Below, piece by piece: positions 27,290-36,565 of a DNA stretch of 60,717 nt. A program made the position numbers and the translations under genes. Position 1 is the stretch's first letter. Each line of letters opens with the position of its first letter. Under the pieces are notes generated by a model, which saw only the letters and a program-made list of their open reading frames with translations, searched no databases and was not told the origin of the DNA. The DNA lies in contig NZ_QUDO01000024.1 of NCBI RefSeq assembly GCF_003477525.1, positions 1 through 60,717 of the forward strand. The letters are read 5' to 3'. Origin of the DNA: Ruminococcus sp. AF41-9 (GTDB lineage: Bacteria; Bacillota; Clostridia; Lachnospirales; Lachnospiraceae).

Positions 27290-27381
27290 TGTATAATCTT
27301 TTATCCGTAATTCTTTCTGTTTTATCTGCTCATACAGGAAATCTCCTCTGAATAATTCTCTGTCGGACAGCGATTTCCTTT

Positions 27382-28140
27382 CTACATACCCGTCACAAGT
27401 TTTATAAACAAAAGCACCAGTACCACCAGAATGATCGGTCTTACAATCCTGTTTCCGTTCTTCATCACCATCCCGGAACCCACATAATGTCCTGCAACAG
27501 AAAAAACAGAGGCTGTAAGTCCCAGAAGAATGATGATCTTTCCACTGAAAAGAAAGACAAACAATGCCATGATATTAGAAGAAAGATTTGCCAGCTTCAT
27601 GGTACCTGAAGCCTTTGCCACAGGAAGTTTCGCAACTCCTGTGTACAGGATCAGAAGAAAGGTTCCGGTTCCCGGACCATAGAATCCGTCATAGCAGCCT
27701 ACAACCAGCGAACATACGGCACAGAGCATCCACTGCTTCTTTCTGGATATCTCCCCATCATTGTTGTCATCCAGATTTTTCTTCTTCAGGACATAAAACG
27801 CAACAATCGGAAGTACCGGAATCAGCATCCATTTTAAAATTCTGTCACTGGCAAGAAGCGCAATATGTGCGCCGATAAAAGATCCCACAAGTGCCATGGA
27901 AACACACGGCAATGCAAGACCCCAGTCCACAAACTTATTTTTGCACAGACGCGCTGTGGAAATGGCAGTCCCTGTTGCGGAGGAGAGTTTATTGGTCGCA
28001 ATGGCATTGTGCATGGGAACTCCTGCAAGTAAATACGCAGGCAGGGAGATCAAGCCTCCGCCGCCTGCGATAGAATCTACCAGTCCTGCAAGGAATACCA
28101 ACGGGCATACAATCAAAAATGTCTGAATTGTAAGCTCCAT
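27382..28140 (-). CDS. TSUP (TauE/SafE) family transporter
   Basis: 252 residues with about eight hydrophobic segments and the two TSUP repeats: an N-terminal GLVDSIAGGGGLISLPAYL and an internal YDGFYGPGTGTFLLI. The family moves sulfite, sulfonates or other organic anions; direction and substrate cannot be told. Begins two bases after the aspS stop, so it is co-transcribed with it. Confidence 0.9.
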   Translation of the reverse strand: MELTIQTFLIVCPLVFLAGLVDSIAGGGGLISLPAYLLAGVPMHNAIATNKLSSATGTAISTARLCKNKFVDWGLALPCVSMALVGSFIGAHIALLASDRILKWMLIPVLPIVAFYVLKKKNLDDNNDGEISRKKQWMLCAVCSLVVGCYDGFYGPGTGTFLLILYTGVAKLPVAKASGTMKLANLSSNIMALFVFLFSGKIIILLGLTASVFSVAGHYVGSGMVMKNGNRIVRPIILVVLVLLFIKLVTGM

Positions 28141-28142
28141 CT

Positions 28143-29939
28143 TTATTCAGTTACTTCCTCCGGTCTTACTTCCAGTTCCAGTTCTTTTAACTGCTCCTCA
28201 CTTACAAGGCTTGGAGACTGAGTCATCAGACAGGAAGCATCTTTTACCTTCGGGAATGCGATCACGTCACGGATACTGTCAACTTTAGCCATCAGCATTA
28301 CCAGACGGTCAAGTCCGTATGCCAGTCCGGCGTGAGGCGGAACTCCGTATTTGAATGCATCCAGAAGGAATCCGAACTGCTCATGGGCAGCTTCTTTTGT
28401 GAATCCAAGTGCCTCGAACATTCTTTCCTGAATGTCATCCTGATGGATTCTGACACTTCCACCACCGATTTCATTACCGTTTAATACGATATCATATGCT
28501 TTTGCACGAACTTTTCCAGGATCTGTATCCAGAAGCGGAAGGTCCTCTTCCATAAGCATGGTAAATGGATGATGCATTGCTGTGAAACGATTCTCTTCTT
28601 CACTCCACTCAAGAAGCGGGAACTCTGTTACCCATACAAAACGATATTCATTCTTGTCAAGCAGATCCATCTGTTTTGCAAGTTCCAGACGGAGTGCGCC
28701 AAGTACATCATAAACCAGTTTCTTCTTATCTGCTGCAAACAGAAGCAGGTCGCCTGCCTTACCATCCATAGCAGCTACCAGAGCATCCATTTCTTCTTCT
28801 GTCATGAATTTTGCAAAAGAAGATTTTCTGGTTCCGTCTTCAGCGATCGCAATGTATGCAAGACCTTTTGCACCGTATCCTTTGGCAAACTCAACCAGTT
28901 TGTCAATTTTCTTACGAGGCATAGCGCCCTGTCCTTCTGCATTGATACCACGGACACTTCCGCCGTTTTCCAGAGCAGAAGTAAATACACTGAATCCACA
29001 GTTCTTCACTACATCGCTTACATCATGCAGTTCCATTCCGAAACGCATATCCGGTTTGTCAGAACCGAATCTGTCCATTGCTTCCTGCCATGTGATACGC
29101 TGGATCGGAAGTTTCACATCAATGTCAAGCACTTCTTTGAACAGATATGCAAGGAATCTCTCATTTACATCAATAACATCATCAACGTCTACGAAAGAGA
29201 GCTCCATATCGATCTGTGTAAACTCCGGCTGTCTGTCAGCACGAAGGTCCTCATCACGGAAGCATCTTGCGATCTGAATATAACGGTCATAACCGGAGCA
29301 CATCAGAAGCTGTTTGTAAAGCTGTGGTGACTGCGGCAGGCCATAGAAATGTCCCGGATGAACACGGGATGGCACCAGATAATCTCTTGCACCTTCCGGT
29401 GTACTCTTACCGAGCATTGGAGTTTCGATTTCAAGGAATCCTTCTTTTGCGAAGAACTGTCTTGTGAGCATCATAACTTTGCTCTTAAGCATAATATTCT
29501 TCTGAAGGTCCGGTCTTCTTAAATCAAGGTAACGATATTTCAGACGGATCTCGTCTTTTGTCTTGCTGTTCTCTTCAATCGGGAAAGGAGGTACTTCTGC
29601 CTCAGACAGAACACGGAGAGATTTTACGCGAAGTTCGATCTCACCTGTTGCAAGATTCTTATTGCCAGCGCCGCCTCTTGCTTCTACCACACCGGTAACT
29701 GCGATTACAAATTCACTTCTGAGCTTGCCGGCTTTTGCAAAACCTTCTTCGTCAATGCTGCCATTTTCAAAGATGAGCTGCATGATACCGGAACGGTCTC
29801 TTAAATCTACGAAGATGATTCCGCCTTTATCACGGGCTTTCTGAACCCATCCCATAAGAATGACTTCTTTGCCGATCATTTCCTTTGTCACTTCTGCACA
29901 TCGGCATGTTCTGTGCAGTCCCTGCATACTTTCAGCCAT
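28143..29939 (-). CDS. aspS: Aspartate--tRNA ligase
   Basis: Class II synthetase, 598 residues, bacterial type. N-terminal OB-fold (VILMGWVQKARDKGGIIFVD), class II motif 2 (FRDEDLRADRQPEFTQIDME), the bacterial GAD insertion (about 290-420), motif 3 (HAGLAYGLDRLVMLM) and the C-terminal EVRPEEVTE. Reading frame intact. Follows hisS by 93 bases, the common Firmicute order. A small 7-bp hairpin (29976-30004) lies in that gap. Confidence 0.97.
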   Translation of the reverse strand: MAESMQGLHRTCRCAEVTKEMIGKEVILMGWVQKARDKGGIIFVDLRDRSGIMQLIFENGSIDEEGFAKAGKLRSEFVIAVTGVVEARGGAGNKNLATGEIELRVKSLRVLSEAEVPPFPIEENSKTKDEIRLKYRYLDLRRPDLQKNIMLKSKVMMLTRQFFAKEGFLEIETPMLGKSTPEGARDYLVPSRVHPGHFYGLPQSPQLYKQLLMCSGYDRYIQIARCFRDEDLRADRQPEFTQIDMELSFVDVDDVIDVNERFLAYLFKEVLDIDVKLPIQRITWQEAMDRFGSDKPDMRFGMELHDVSDVVKNCGFSVFTSALENGGSVRGINAEGQGAMPRKKIDKLVEFAKGYGAKGLAYIAIAEDGTRKSSFAKFMTEEEMDALVAAMDGKAGDLLLFAADKKKLVYDVLGALRLELAKQMDLLDKNEYRFVWVTEFPLLEWSEEENRFTAMHHPFTMLMEEDLPLLDTDPGKVRAKAYDIVLNGNEIGGGSVRIHQDDIQERMFEALGFTKEAAHEQFGFLLDAFKYGVPPHAGLAYGLDRLVMLMAKVDSIRDVIAFPKVKDASCLMTQSPSLVSEEQLKELELEVRPEEVTE

Positions 29940-30032
29940 GTTTTTTTCCTCTTTTCATGCTTTTCTATTTATGATGTCAGGGGCAAAAGATATCTGACCC
30001 TGACTTGATATCTGCGAATTGCCGTCAGATCA

Positions 30033-30272
30033 TTACATTCTGTCTTTGAAAAATTCTACAAACTCTGTATAACCTTCAGCAGTCATCTGGTCTTTCTGGA
30101 ATTTCTTGTTCTTCTTCATGATAGAAATATTGATCTGTGTTCCTGCATTACGCTCTTCCTGAGCCTGTTTCAGGATTGTCAGCATCTTGTCAGCCGGCAT
30201 GTTTTTCTCGATGAGATATGCTTTCCTGCCATTCTTTGTCGGAATCTCGTAATTTCTTTCAAGAAGAAGCAT
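30033..30272 (-). CDS. hisS: Histidine--tRNA ligase, C-terminal fragment after a frameshift
   Basis: C-terminal anticodon-binding part of HisRS (ERNYEIPTKNGRKAYLIEKN to FFKDRM), joined in the intact protein to the fragment at 30272-31288. The ATG at 30272 is an internal Met (ERIVMLLLERN). Confidence 0.85.
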   Translation of the reverse strand: MLLLERNYEIPTKNGRKAYLIEKNMPADKMLTILKQAQEERNAGTQINISIMKKNKKFQKDQMTAEGYTEFVEFFKDRM

Positions 30273-31288
30273 TACGATTCTCTCGAATCCGATGGAGAAA
30301 CCGCATGCGGATGTATTATTTCCGGTAATTTACCGATCATCTCATCATAACGTCCACCGCCGCCTACGCTGCCGCCGAACTCATCCATGGAAATCTCGAA
30401 GATCGGGCCTGTATAATAGGACATTCCACGTACCAGAGTCGGATCAAAGGACATTTTGAAATCTGCGGTTTTAACAGAATCTACAGTAGAGATGATTGTT
30501 TCCAGATCATCTGCAACTTTCGGATCAAGAACATCTTTTAATTTTTCCTTGCAGTAACGGACACCTTCGATATCAGAAGTGATCTCTTTAAAGAGTCCAA
30601 GATAAGTATCAATGCTCTCTTTTGCAAATCCTTCTTTCTCCAGTTCCTCTGCAACCCCTTCCAGACCAATCTTATCCATCTTGTCCAGAATGATAAATAC
30701 GGTATCAAAGCTCTCCTGCGGGAATCCGCTGTACTGAGCCATTGCCTTTAAGATCTTTCTGTCATTGATACGGATGGTAAAGTTATGGAAATCCAGCTTG
30801 CCAAGTAAGGTAGTGGTAGCCAGAACCAGCTCGATCTCAGCCAGGTAAGTCGGCTCACCAAGGATATCGATATCGCACTGCATAAACTGACGGAAACGTC
30901 CTCTCTGCGGTCTGTCTGCTCTCCACACATTTCCCATCTGAAGTGCCTTAAACGGAGCCGGAAGCTCGTTGGCATTATTGGAATAGTATCTGGAAAGCGG
31001 TACAGTCAGGTCATAACGAAGTCCGGAATCAACCAGATCACTCTCTGTCTGTGCCTCTGCAAGTTTCAGCTTCTCTCCACGTTTTAGGATCTTGAAGATC
31101 AGTTTCTCATTCTCTCCGCCCTGCTTGCTGGAAAGGTTCTCGATGTGCTCTACACATGGAGTCTCAATCGATGAAAAACCAAATGTTCCGTATGTTTCAC
31201 GGATCATGTTCATCACATAATTACGGATTTCCATCTCTTTTGGTAAAATGTCTTTCATACCGGTTACCGGTTTCTTCTTTAATGCCAT
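30272..31288 (-). CDS. hisS: Histidine--tRNA ligase, catalytic fragment
   Basis: Class II synthetase for tRNA-His. MALKKKPVTGMKDILPKE at the start, motif 1 (CVEHIE), LRYDLTVPLSRY, motif 2 (GNVWRADRPQRGRFRQFMQC), HisA signature (LVRGMSYYTGPIFEI) and GGGGRYDEMIG. The frame then goes wrong: one T is missing at 30327-30331 (minus strand AAATTACC instead of AAATTTACC). With that T it reads GKFTGNNTSACGFSIGFERI, motif 3, and continues in the next fragment. Start 31288 chosen for GAGGAGG upstream. Intact length about 420, normal. Confidence 0.93.
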   Translation of the reverse strand: MALKKKPVTGMKDILPKEMEIRNYVMNMIRETYGTFGFSSIETPCVEHIENLSSKQGGENEKLIFKILKRGEKLKLAEAQTESDLVDSGLRYDLTVPLSRYYSNNANELPAPFKALQMGNVWRADRPQRGRFRQFMQCDIDILGEPTYLAEIELVLATTTLLGKLDFHNFTIRINDRKILKAMAQYSGFPQESFDTVFIILDKMDKIGLEGVAEELEKEGFAKESIDTYLGLFKEITSDIEGVRYCKEKLKDVLDPKVADDLETIISTVDSVKTADFKMSFDPTLVRGMSYYTGPIFEISMDEFGGSVGGGGRYDEMIGKLPEIIHPHAVSPSDSRES

Positions 31289-31386
31289 GTTGTCCTCCTC
31301 TTTTATGGTATGAAACATTACTACAGTCTGTCTATGCCACTCTGTCAGCAGTAATATATCAGCCCTGTTTTATTTTCGGAAACGAA

Positions 31387-32004
31387 TCACTCTGTGGAAT
31401 CTGAACTTTCCGAAAGCTCTGTTTTGTGAAAATTCAGTCCGTCTCCATTATGAACCACTCTCTGAAATGCAAGAAAAACCTGCATGTCAAAATTCTTCAC
31501 TTCATCGATCATCAGTTCCATGACCGTAGAGATATCAAATCCCTTTCTGTACGGTCTGTCCGTGATCAATGCCGCATACACATCACACACACGCAGGATA
31601 CGGGCACCTATGGGAATGTCATCCCCTGCTTTATTGGACGGATATCCGCTGCCATCATAGTTCTCATGATGGTACAGGATACTCTCCAATACAAAGTCCG
31701 AATATCCCTGTCCTTTCAGTTCCTCATATCCCAGTGTCGAATGCATCCGGACATACTTCAGTTCCTCAATGACCAGAGGGTCCTGTTCCTGCCCGTTAAT
31801 ATAACTTGTCAGCTTCAGCTTTCCTATGTCATGGAGCATTCCTGCGATTGCAAGCTCATAGCACTGTTCATGGGGCAGACCCAGTTCCTCTGCAACCGCA
31901 TATGCCAGATTGCTTACCAGCATTCCATGATGCAGCTCAGAAGCAAGGTCAAACTCCAGGATTCTCTCCTGCGAGCCCGCTGCTGTCTTTTGTACTGTGT
32001 CCAA
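31387..32004 (-). CDS. HD-GYP domain protein (probable cyclic-di-GMP phosphodiesterase)
   Basis: 205 residues, a bare HD-GYP domain. AGMLHDIGKLKL (HD motif), MHSTLGYEEL, YHHENYDGSGYP (the HH and GYP motif), and RILRVCDVYAALITDRPYR. The GYP motif is intact, which in the family goes with phosphodiesterase activity on cyclic dinucleotides. No sensory domain; TTG start with GGAGG seven bases upstream. Sits between hemZ and hisS. Confidence 0.85.
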   Translation of the reverse strand: MDTVQKTAAGSQERILEFDLASELHHGMLVSNLAYAVAEELGLPHEQCYELAIAGMLHDIGKLKLTSYINGQEQDPLVIEELKYVRMHSTLGYEELKGQGYSDFVLESILYHHENYDGSGYPSNKAGDDIPIGARILRVCDVYAALITDRPYRKGFDISTVMELMIDEVKNFDMQVFLAFQRVVHNGDGLNFHKTELSESSDSTE

Positions 32005-32021
32005 AATGTTACCTCCACATC

Positions 32022-32753
32022 CTACAGCCAGGTAGCTATTGCTTTTCGTTTTCTCTCGATCATTTCATCAATGCGGGAAATATAATTGGAAACATCCTTT
32101 ACATTCTCCACACGTTCGATCCTTTTGCCATGGTCAAAGACCAGCTTGGAAGAACCGCCTGCACCCAGTGCGATGATCGGCTGTTTTTCCTCCATAATCA
32201 GTATATTGTAAATTCCGGCTTTGTCAACCTTTGCATAGCCAACATTTTCAAAATTTCCCTTCATATTCTTCTGTCTGTACAGATAGTAAGGGCCCATTCC
32301 CATCTCATATGCGGTTTTCATGGTCAGATCCATGATCTCCTGATTGTTCTCAAAGGACATTTCCTGATATTTTTCTTTGAAAATATTCAGACGTGCCGCA
32401 CGTTTGACAGCCAGGGAATGTACAGTAATGCTGTCCGGAGCCAGTTCGCGGATCTGTGCAAGCGTACGCTCTACCATATGAATATCTTCACCCGGAAGTC
32501 CCACGATCAGATCCATATTGATATTGTCAAATCCCAGCTCTCTTGCCAGATGGAATGCTTCTTTTGTCTGGTCTACCGTGTGTTTTCGTCCGATGATCTC
32601 CAGAGTTTCCTGATTCATGGTCTGTGGGTTTACAGAAATCCTTGTTACCGGATATTCACGGATTGCCTCCAGCTTCTCGCGTGTGATGCTGTCCGGTCTG
32701 CCGGCTTCTACTGTAAATTCTGCCAGTCCCTCAAATCCAAAGGCTTCTCCCAC
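32022..32753 (-). CDS. hemZ: HemZ-like radical SAM protein, C-terminal fragment after a frameshift
   Basis: C-terminal half of the coproporphyrinogen dehydrogenase-like protein: EAFGFEGLAEFTVEAGRPDSI, SVNPQTMNQETLEIIGR, DLIVGLPGED. The ATG at 32753 is internal. Continues from the fragment at 32708-33547. Confidence 0.83.
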   Translation of the reverse strand: MGEAFGFEGLAEFTVEAGRPDSITREKLEAIREYPVTRISVNPQTMNQETLEIIGRKHTVDQTKEAFHLARELGFDNINMDLIVGLPGEDIHMVERTLAQIRELAPDSITVHSLAVKRAARLNIFKEKYQEMSFENNQEIMDLTMKTAYEMGMGPYYLYRQKNMKGNFENVGYAKVDKAGIYNILIMEEKQPIIALGAGGSSKLVFDHGKRIERVENVKDVSNYISRIDEMIERKRKAIATWL

Positions 32754-33547
32754 TGTGTCCAGCAGCTTACGGATCTGGTGCGGAAGCAGTGTGTCGGTGT
32801 ACCGCCGCCGATATAGATGGTATCCAGCTTTCTGCCCTTCATCATAAGCGCAGTCTCTCTTACTTCTTTGCAGAGAGCTTCTACATACTCATCAGTCCTT
32901 TTCTCCCATACTTTCAGCGGATAAGAGCTGAAAGAACAGTACAGGCAGATACTCGGGCAGAAGGGAATTCCGATATAAAGGCTGTATCCGTTCTCATAGT
33001 CAATGTCCTTCAGTATTTCTCTTTCTCTGTTTGCGATTGTAATGGCAAGTGCTGTTTTCTGCGGACTCACCAGATATTTCTCCCGCATCTCCTGTGCCAC
33101 TTCCGTATTCTTCATTCCGGATTCGATCATTCCCATTGCCAGCTTGGCAGGACGGATTCCGGTCAGGTTTCCCCACGGAAGCGTTCTTCCTGTCAGCTTT
33201 ACCAAAAGCTGATACAGTGCATATTTAATGGAATCTTTGTTCTCTTTTCTCAGAGCATGGGCATCTTTTATTCCGCCTTCTGCGTTCTTATCCATTTTTT
33301 CATCTGTGATCACTTCTGCGGAAATCACGCCTTTTTTCTCTGTCACCTGTTCCGGCAGGTTCTCTGCTCTTTCGTATTCTATGATATAATTGTCATTCTC
33401 CCGTTCCACACGGAAGCGGAGGTCATACTCTGCTTCATCGTTTTCATAAAGAGTATGGATCTCCGCTTCGGGATAAAACGCTTTGATCAATTCATAAACA
33501 TCATGTTCAAATTCTCTGTTCTCAAACAGAATGCCTATTTTATACAA
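32708..33547 (-). CDS. hemZ: HemZ-like radical SAM protein, N-terminal fragment
   Basis: Radical SAM enzyme of the oxygen-independent coproporphyrinogen oxidase group, HemZ branch. An N-terminal alpha/beta domain of about 150 residues precedes the 4Fe-4S motif GIPFCPSICLYCSF (CxxxCxxC) and the SAM-binding YIGGGTPT. One base is missing at about 32792-32794: the minus strand has CCGACACACTG where CCGACAACACTG would restore TPTTLLPHQIRKLLD and the downstream half. TTG start at 33547 inside the MBL gene end, with AGAGG upstream. True activity in haem synthesis is unproven for this branch. Confidence 0.87.
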   Translation of the reverse strand: MYKIGILFENREFEHDVYELIKAFYPEAEIHTLYENDEAEYDLRFRVERENDNYIIEYERAENLPEQVTEKKGVISAEVITDEKMDKNAEGGIKDAHALRKENKDSIKYALYQLLVKLTGRTLPWGNLTGIRPAKLAMGMIESGMKNTEVAQEMREKYLVSPQKTALAITIANREREILKDIDYENGYSLYIGIPFCPSICLYCSFSSYPLKVWEKRTDEYVEALCKEVRETALMMKGRKLDTIYIGGGTPTHCFRTRSVSCWTQWEKPLDLRDWQNLQ

Positions 33548-34169
33548 ATGGATTATACCTCTTTTCGTAACCAATGGTGGTAGATGCATCATGCCCCGGA
33601 AATACTTCTGTTTCTTCCGGAAGTGAATCCACCAGTTTATGCAGACTTCTTACGATCTGTGCCGTGCTTCCTCCCGGAAAATCCGTTCTTCCCACGGAGC
33701 CGCAGAAAACGGTATCACCGCTGAACAGCACATCCTCGTCTTTCAGATAATAGCAGCAGCTTCCCTTCGTATGACCCGGAGTATGGATCATCTGAATGGA
33801 AAATCCGGCTACTTCAAAGACATCCAGATCATCCAGAAATCTGTCCGGGGTGATGGAACAGTCTCTGCCATAATGAGCAGTCATATTGACAGACGGCTCA
33901 CGCAACATTTCTTCTTCCTGACGGCAGGCATAGATCGGAATGTTGTATTTCTCCTTTACTGCCTGCGCAGCCATAATATGGTCAAAATGTCCATGGGTCA
34001 GCAGAACAGCCACCGGTTTCCCGTTCATCTGGGAAACCTTCTGCTCGATTTTCTCAGGGCAGTCTGCCGGGTCAATGATCACCAGCTCATCTGTGGCTTT
34101 ATTTTTCAGGAAATAACAGTTCGTGTATACCGGTCCCAGGATACATTTCTGTAAATCTAAGTTCTTCAT
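33540..34169 (-). CDS. MBL-fold metallohydrolase (glyoxalase II-like)
   Basis: About 209 residues. Metallo-beta-lactamase fold with the metal-binding THGHFDHI, HTPGHTKGS, SGDTVF and PGHD motifs. Resembles the YcbL/GloB type that hydrolyses thioesters; substrate not known. Start at 34169 chosen as MKNLDLQKC; the frame extends 21 codons further. Lies between relA and hemZ as in other Lachnospiraceae. Confidence 0.88.
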   Translation of the reverse strand: MKNLDLQKCILGPVYTNCYFLKNKATDELVIIDPADCPEKIEQKVSQMNGKPVAVLLTHGHFDHIMAAQAVKEKYNIPIYACRQEEEMLREPSVNMTAHYGRDCSITPDRFLDDLDVFEVAGFSIQMIHTPGHTKGSCCYYLKDEDVLFSGDTVFCGSVGRTDFPGGSTAQIVRSLHKLVDSLPEETEVFPGHDASTTIGYEKRYNPFV

Positions 34170-34200
34170 AATTCTTCTTATCGAATTCCTTTCTGTGACA

Positions 34201-35130
34201 TCAGCCTGTGGTTCTCTCCACGTCAAGCACACTCTCTACCTGGCGGATCTTCTCGATCAGAGAACGGAGTTCTTCCTTGCTTCCGATCTCAAAGCTCATG
34301 GAAATCGTAGCTTTCTCCTGTTTGTTCGTACGGCTGTTGATGCTTCGCATATCAATCTTACGTTCTGTAAAGATTTTGGAAATATCCACCAGAAGTCCGG
34401 TACGGTTATTCGCATAGACCTGAATCTCCGCCATATATTTTTCGGAAACCTTATTATCCGGCTGCTGCCACTCCGCCTCGATCAGACGGGTACGGTCCAT
34501 CTCCGACATGTTCAGCACATTGACACAGTCCGTACGGTGAATGGTGATTCCACGTCCTCTGGTAACAAATCCCACGATCTCATCTCCAGGAATCGGATTA
34601 CAGCACTTGGAAAAACGAACTGCAACATCATGGATTCCCTTTACCACGATTCCACTTTTACTCTTGGTAATGTGAAGTTTCTCCTGTGTCTCTGCTGCCG
34701 CTTCAAGCACCTGTTCATCGGTAAGTGCTTTCTTGTTTTCCTTGTCATAAGCTTCTACCAGCTTGTTGAAAACCTGGCCTTCTTTCAGACCGCCATGACC
34801 GATCGCTGCAAGTACAGAATCCCAGTCGCGGAATCCATATTTGCGCAAAACTGCATCCAGATACTGCGATTTCGTATAGTTTACGATCTTGAAACCTTTT
34901 GCCCGGGCATACTGCGCAAGCATTTCCTTGCCCTTGAGGATATTATCTTCTTTTAATTCTTTCTTGAACCACTGATTGATCTTATTCTTTGCCTGCGTAC
35001 TCTTGACCAGTTTCAGCCAGTCACGGCTTGGACCCTGAGAGTTCTGGGAGGTAATGATCTCGATACGGTCACCGTTCTTGATCTCATATTCGATCGGAAC
35101 CAGTTTTCCGTTTACTCTGGCACCTACCAT
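34201..35130 (-). CDS. relA: RelA/SpoT (p)ppGpp synthetase/hydrolase, C-terminal fragment after a frameshift
   Basis: Regulatory half of the Rel protein: end of TGS (EYEIKNGDRIEIITS), helical region, conserved-cysteine region (RFSKCCNPIPGDEIVGFVT, TIHRTDCVN) and a C-terminal ACT domain ending VLDVERTTG. Joins the N-terminal half at 35139-36530. Confidence 0.9.
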   Translation of the reverse strand: MVGARVNGKLVPIEYEIKNGDRIEIITSQNSQGPSRDWLKLVKSTQAKNKINQWFKKELKEDNILKGKEMLAQYARAKGFKIVNYTKSQYLDAVLRKYGFRDWDSVLAAIGHGGLKEGQVFNKLVEAYDKENKKALTDEQVLEAAAETQEKLHITKSKSGIVVKGIHDVAVRFSKCCNPIPGDEIVGFVTRGRGITIHRTDCVNVLNMSEMDRTRLIEAEWQQPDNKVSEKYMAEIQVYANNRTGLLVDISKIFTERKIDMRSINSRTNKQEKATISMSFEIGSKEELRSLIEKIRQVESVLDVERTTG

Positions 35131-35138
35131 CTTATTAC

Positions 35139-36530
35139 CTACGCACTGTGGACACTGTAAGCAAAGTCTACAGGAGTAGAACCGCTTGGCAGTGTCTTGA
35201 CATCACCCTGCGGAGTAAAACAGTAAACACTGTCTGCAAAAAGATCCAGGTCATTCTTCAGAAGACTCATAAACTCTTTGTTATCAGACATATCTCTCTG
35301 CCATTCCAGAATCTGACGCAGCCAGTTTAACTTCTCTTCTTCGCTCTTTCCTACCGGAGCTTTTCCATCAGAGGATTCTTTGTATTTCCAGTGAGCTGCA
35401 ATACCATATTCGGCTGTTTTGTGCATTTCGAAGGTACGGATCTGAATTTCAAAAGGCTGACCGTTCGGTCCGATCAGTGTGGTGTGCAAAGACTGATACA
35501 TGTTCGGTTTCGGCATTGCAATATAGTCTTTGAATCTTCCGGGAATCGGTTTGTACATCTCATGAATGACACCAAGAGCTGCGTAACAGTCCTTTACGGT
35601 ATCCACAAGAATACGCACCGCAAAAAGATCATAAATCTGATCAATTGTTTTGTCCTGATTGACCATCTTCTTATAAATACTGAAGAAATGTTTGACACGT
35701 CCGTCTACCTGAGCTTTGATGTTGGCATCTTCCATGTGCTTCTTGACTTCTTTGACAATGGCACCGACAAACGCTTCTCGCTCACTCTTACGCAGTGCAA
35801 CTTTCTCAACCAGATCATAGTATACATCCGGTTTTAAATACTTCAGAGACAGGTCATCCAGCTCTACCTTGATCTTGGAAATACCAAGACGCATGGCGAT
35901 CGGTGCGTAGATATCCATCGTCTCTCTCGCCTTCTCCTGCTGCTTCTCAGGTCTCATGTACTGAAGGGTACGCATATTATGAAGGCGGTCTGCCAGTTTG
36001 ATCAGGATGACACGGATGTCCTTCGCCATGGCAAGGAACATTTTTCTCAGATTCTCTGCCTGCACTTCCACTTTATCAGCAGAATAGGAAAGCTGTCCCA
36101 GCTTGGTAACGCCGTCCACAAGAAGGGCTACCTCTGAACCAAATTCCTTTTCCACTTCTTCGTAGGTCATCCAGGTATCTTCCACCGCATCATGAAGAAG
36201 ACCCGCCACGATCGTTTCCTTATCCAGCTCCAGGTCAGCCAGGATAATGGCTACACATAAAGGATGGATAATGTAAGGTTCTCCGGACTTTCTTTTCTGA
36301 CCTTCGTGGGCTTCGCTTGCAACCTTATATGCTTTCTCGATCATGGAGATATCGGTTGAAGGATGATACTTCAGCACACTGCTGATCAGTTCTTTATAAA
36401 GAACTTCCGGGCTTGTAAAGTCATGCATGGATTTCACCGCAGCATCTGCTCTCTTCACAGATTCCAGCTTCTCTTTCTCCACCTGCATGTCATCTTTTGG
36501 GGTTTCTGTACTTATCTTTGTATCTGCCAT
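35139..36530 (-). CDS. relA: RelA/SpoT (p)ppGpp synthetase/hydrolase, N-terminal catalytic fragment
   Basis: Bifunctional stringent-response enzyme. Hydrolase HD domain with GLLHDAVEDT, then synthetase domain (RLHNMRTL, RVKHFFSIYKKM, KPNMYQSLHTTLIG, EIQIRTFEMH), and the start of TGS (PQGDVKTLPSGSTPVDFAYS). The frame stops after SVHSA. One base is missing at about 35142; the expected SVHSAVGNKMVGARVNGK then runs on into the next fragment. Start 36530 chosen for AGGTGG upstream. Intact length would be about 770, normal for Rel. Confidence 0.94.
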   Translation of the reverse strand: MADTKISTETPKDDMQVEKEKLESVKRADAAVKSMHDFTSPEVLYKELISSVLKYHPSTDISMIEKAYKVASEAHEGQKRKSGEPYIIHPLCVAIILADLELDKETIVAGLLHDAVEDTWMTYEEVEKEFGSEVALLVDGVTKLGQLSYSADKVEVQAENLRKMFLAMAKDIRVILIKLADRLHNMRTLQYMRPEKQQEKARETMDIYAPIAMRLGISKIKVELDDLSLKYLKPDVYYDLVEKVALRKSEREAFVGAIVKEVKKHMEDANIKAQVDGRVKHFFSIYKKMVNQDKTIDQIYDLFAVRILVDTVKDCYAALGVIHEMYKPIPGRFKDYIAMPKPNMYQSLHTTLIGPNGQPFEIQIRTFEMHKTAEYGIAAHWKYKESSDGKAPVGKSEEEKLNWLRQILEWQRDMSDNKEFMSLLKNDLDLFADSVYCFTPQGDVKTLPSGSTPVDFAYSVHSA

Positions 36531-36565
36531 CTGTTCCACCTGCCTGTCCTGCACGATCAGCGTGC

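Noticed and set aside
28569..29330. 253-codon plus-strand frame inside aspS
   Set aside because: Shadow of an intact synthetase gene.
29940..30032. T-box riboswitch before aspS, hisS or argS
   Set aside because: Gaps are too short and lack the T-box sequence; only a 7-bp hairpin is present before aspS.
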